Source: Gammaproteobacteria bacterium RIFOXYD12_FULL_61_37 (lineage in GTDB: Bacteria > Pseudomonadota > Gammaproteobacteria > Chromatiales > Chromatiaceae). From it: DNA of 33,979 nucleotides. The translations under genes and the position numbers were made by a program. The notes beneath the pieces are model-generated. The model made no database searches. It was not told the origin of the DNA and saw only the letters and a program-made list of their open reading frames with translations. The stretch is taken from NCBI GenBank assembly GCA_001801995.1, contig MGZB01000036.1:1-33979 (forward strand). The letters run 5' to 3'. Positions within the stretch are counted from its first letter, which is position 1, and each line of letters begins with the position of its first letter. Of this stretch, positions 33,849-33,979 are shown in pieces.

Positions 33849-33979
33849 TCAGCCTATTTCTTCACGCCAGCTCCCTTCGACCAGGACTTCGAAGGGCCGA
33901 TACCGGTTTTTGTAGGCCATTTTCCGGCATCCGGGAATCCAATAACCCAGGTAAAGCCATTCCAGACCGAGGGCTTCGG
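33849..33979 (-). CDS. bpt: Aspartate/glutamate leucyl- or arginyl-tRNA-protein transferase, C-terminal part only
   Basis: Only the last 43 codons are in the window; the gene continues beyond the right edge. The reading [20 protein letters not shown] followed by RYRPFEVL is the conserved C-terminal signature of the Bpt/Ate family, which transfers an amino acid from tRNA to N-terminal acidic residues and so marks proteins for ClpS/ClpAP degradation. The bacterial Bpt form (leucyl) is more likely than the eukaryote-like Ate1, but this cannot be decided from the fragment. Its position directly before infA is a common gammaproteobacterial arrangement. Confidence 0.88.
   Translation of the reverse strand, partial: EALGLEWLYLGYWIPGCRKMAYKNRYRPFEVLVEGSWREEIG

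Overview
The window looks like a high-GC gammaproteobacterial chromosome, Chromatiales-like at a guess. The evidence is gene content and order: exbB-exbD-lpxK-ycaR-kdsB; leuC-leuD-leuB-asd-usg-fimV-truA; and an infA/arginyltransferase pair at the right edge. No rRNA, tRNA or CRISPR array was recognised.

Layout. (1) 1-8070 is an accessory, rearranged zone. It has a very large RTX calcium-binding protein flanked by a near-identical 30/31-nt direct repeat, an intact IS30-family insertion sequence sitting at the end of a small membrane-protein reading frame, and an AT-rich remnant whose last gene runs into the 3' end of relA. (2) 8070-16154, minus strand, is housekeeping: relA and a DUF1015 gene, then the exbB-exbD-lpxK-ycaR-kdsB block for envelope energisation and lipopolysaccharide (lipid A kinase, CMP-Kdo synthetase), then an NlpC/P60 peptidase. 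Two palindromic elements lie here: one is inserted in frame inside relA, the other is a 179-nt hairpin after kdsB. (3) 16357-16725 holds two tandem, homologous two-helix membrane proteins of 56 and 54 residues. (4) 16788-23677 has a LysR regulator divergent from leuC-leuD-leuB-asd-usg (leucine and aspartate-family amino acids). (5) 23801-28062 has fimV and truA. (6) 28184-33466 has a 1627-residue MHYT hybrid histidine kinase and a single-domain response regulator. (7) infA and a partial arginyl-tRNA-protein transferase close the window on the minus strand.

Most interesting item. A 448-bp unit (19897-20344) sits between leuD and leuB. It is a single GxxExxY gene whose product shows a complete PD-(D/E)XK/QxxxY nuclease signature, boxed by 32-nt inverted repeats built of three 9-nt units around CGCAAAG. 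The left repeat carries the gene's ribosome binding site and the right repeat starts on the base after its stop codon. The same repeat arms, without cargo and joined head to head as short hairpins, fill the leuC-leuD and leuB-asd gaps. This looks like a minimal nuclease-bearing mobile unit with cargo-free derivatives, all placed exactly at gene ends within one biosynthetic operon.
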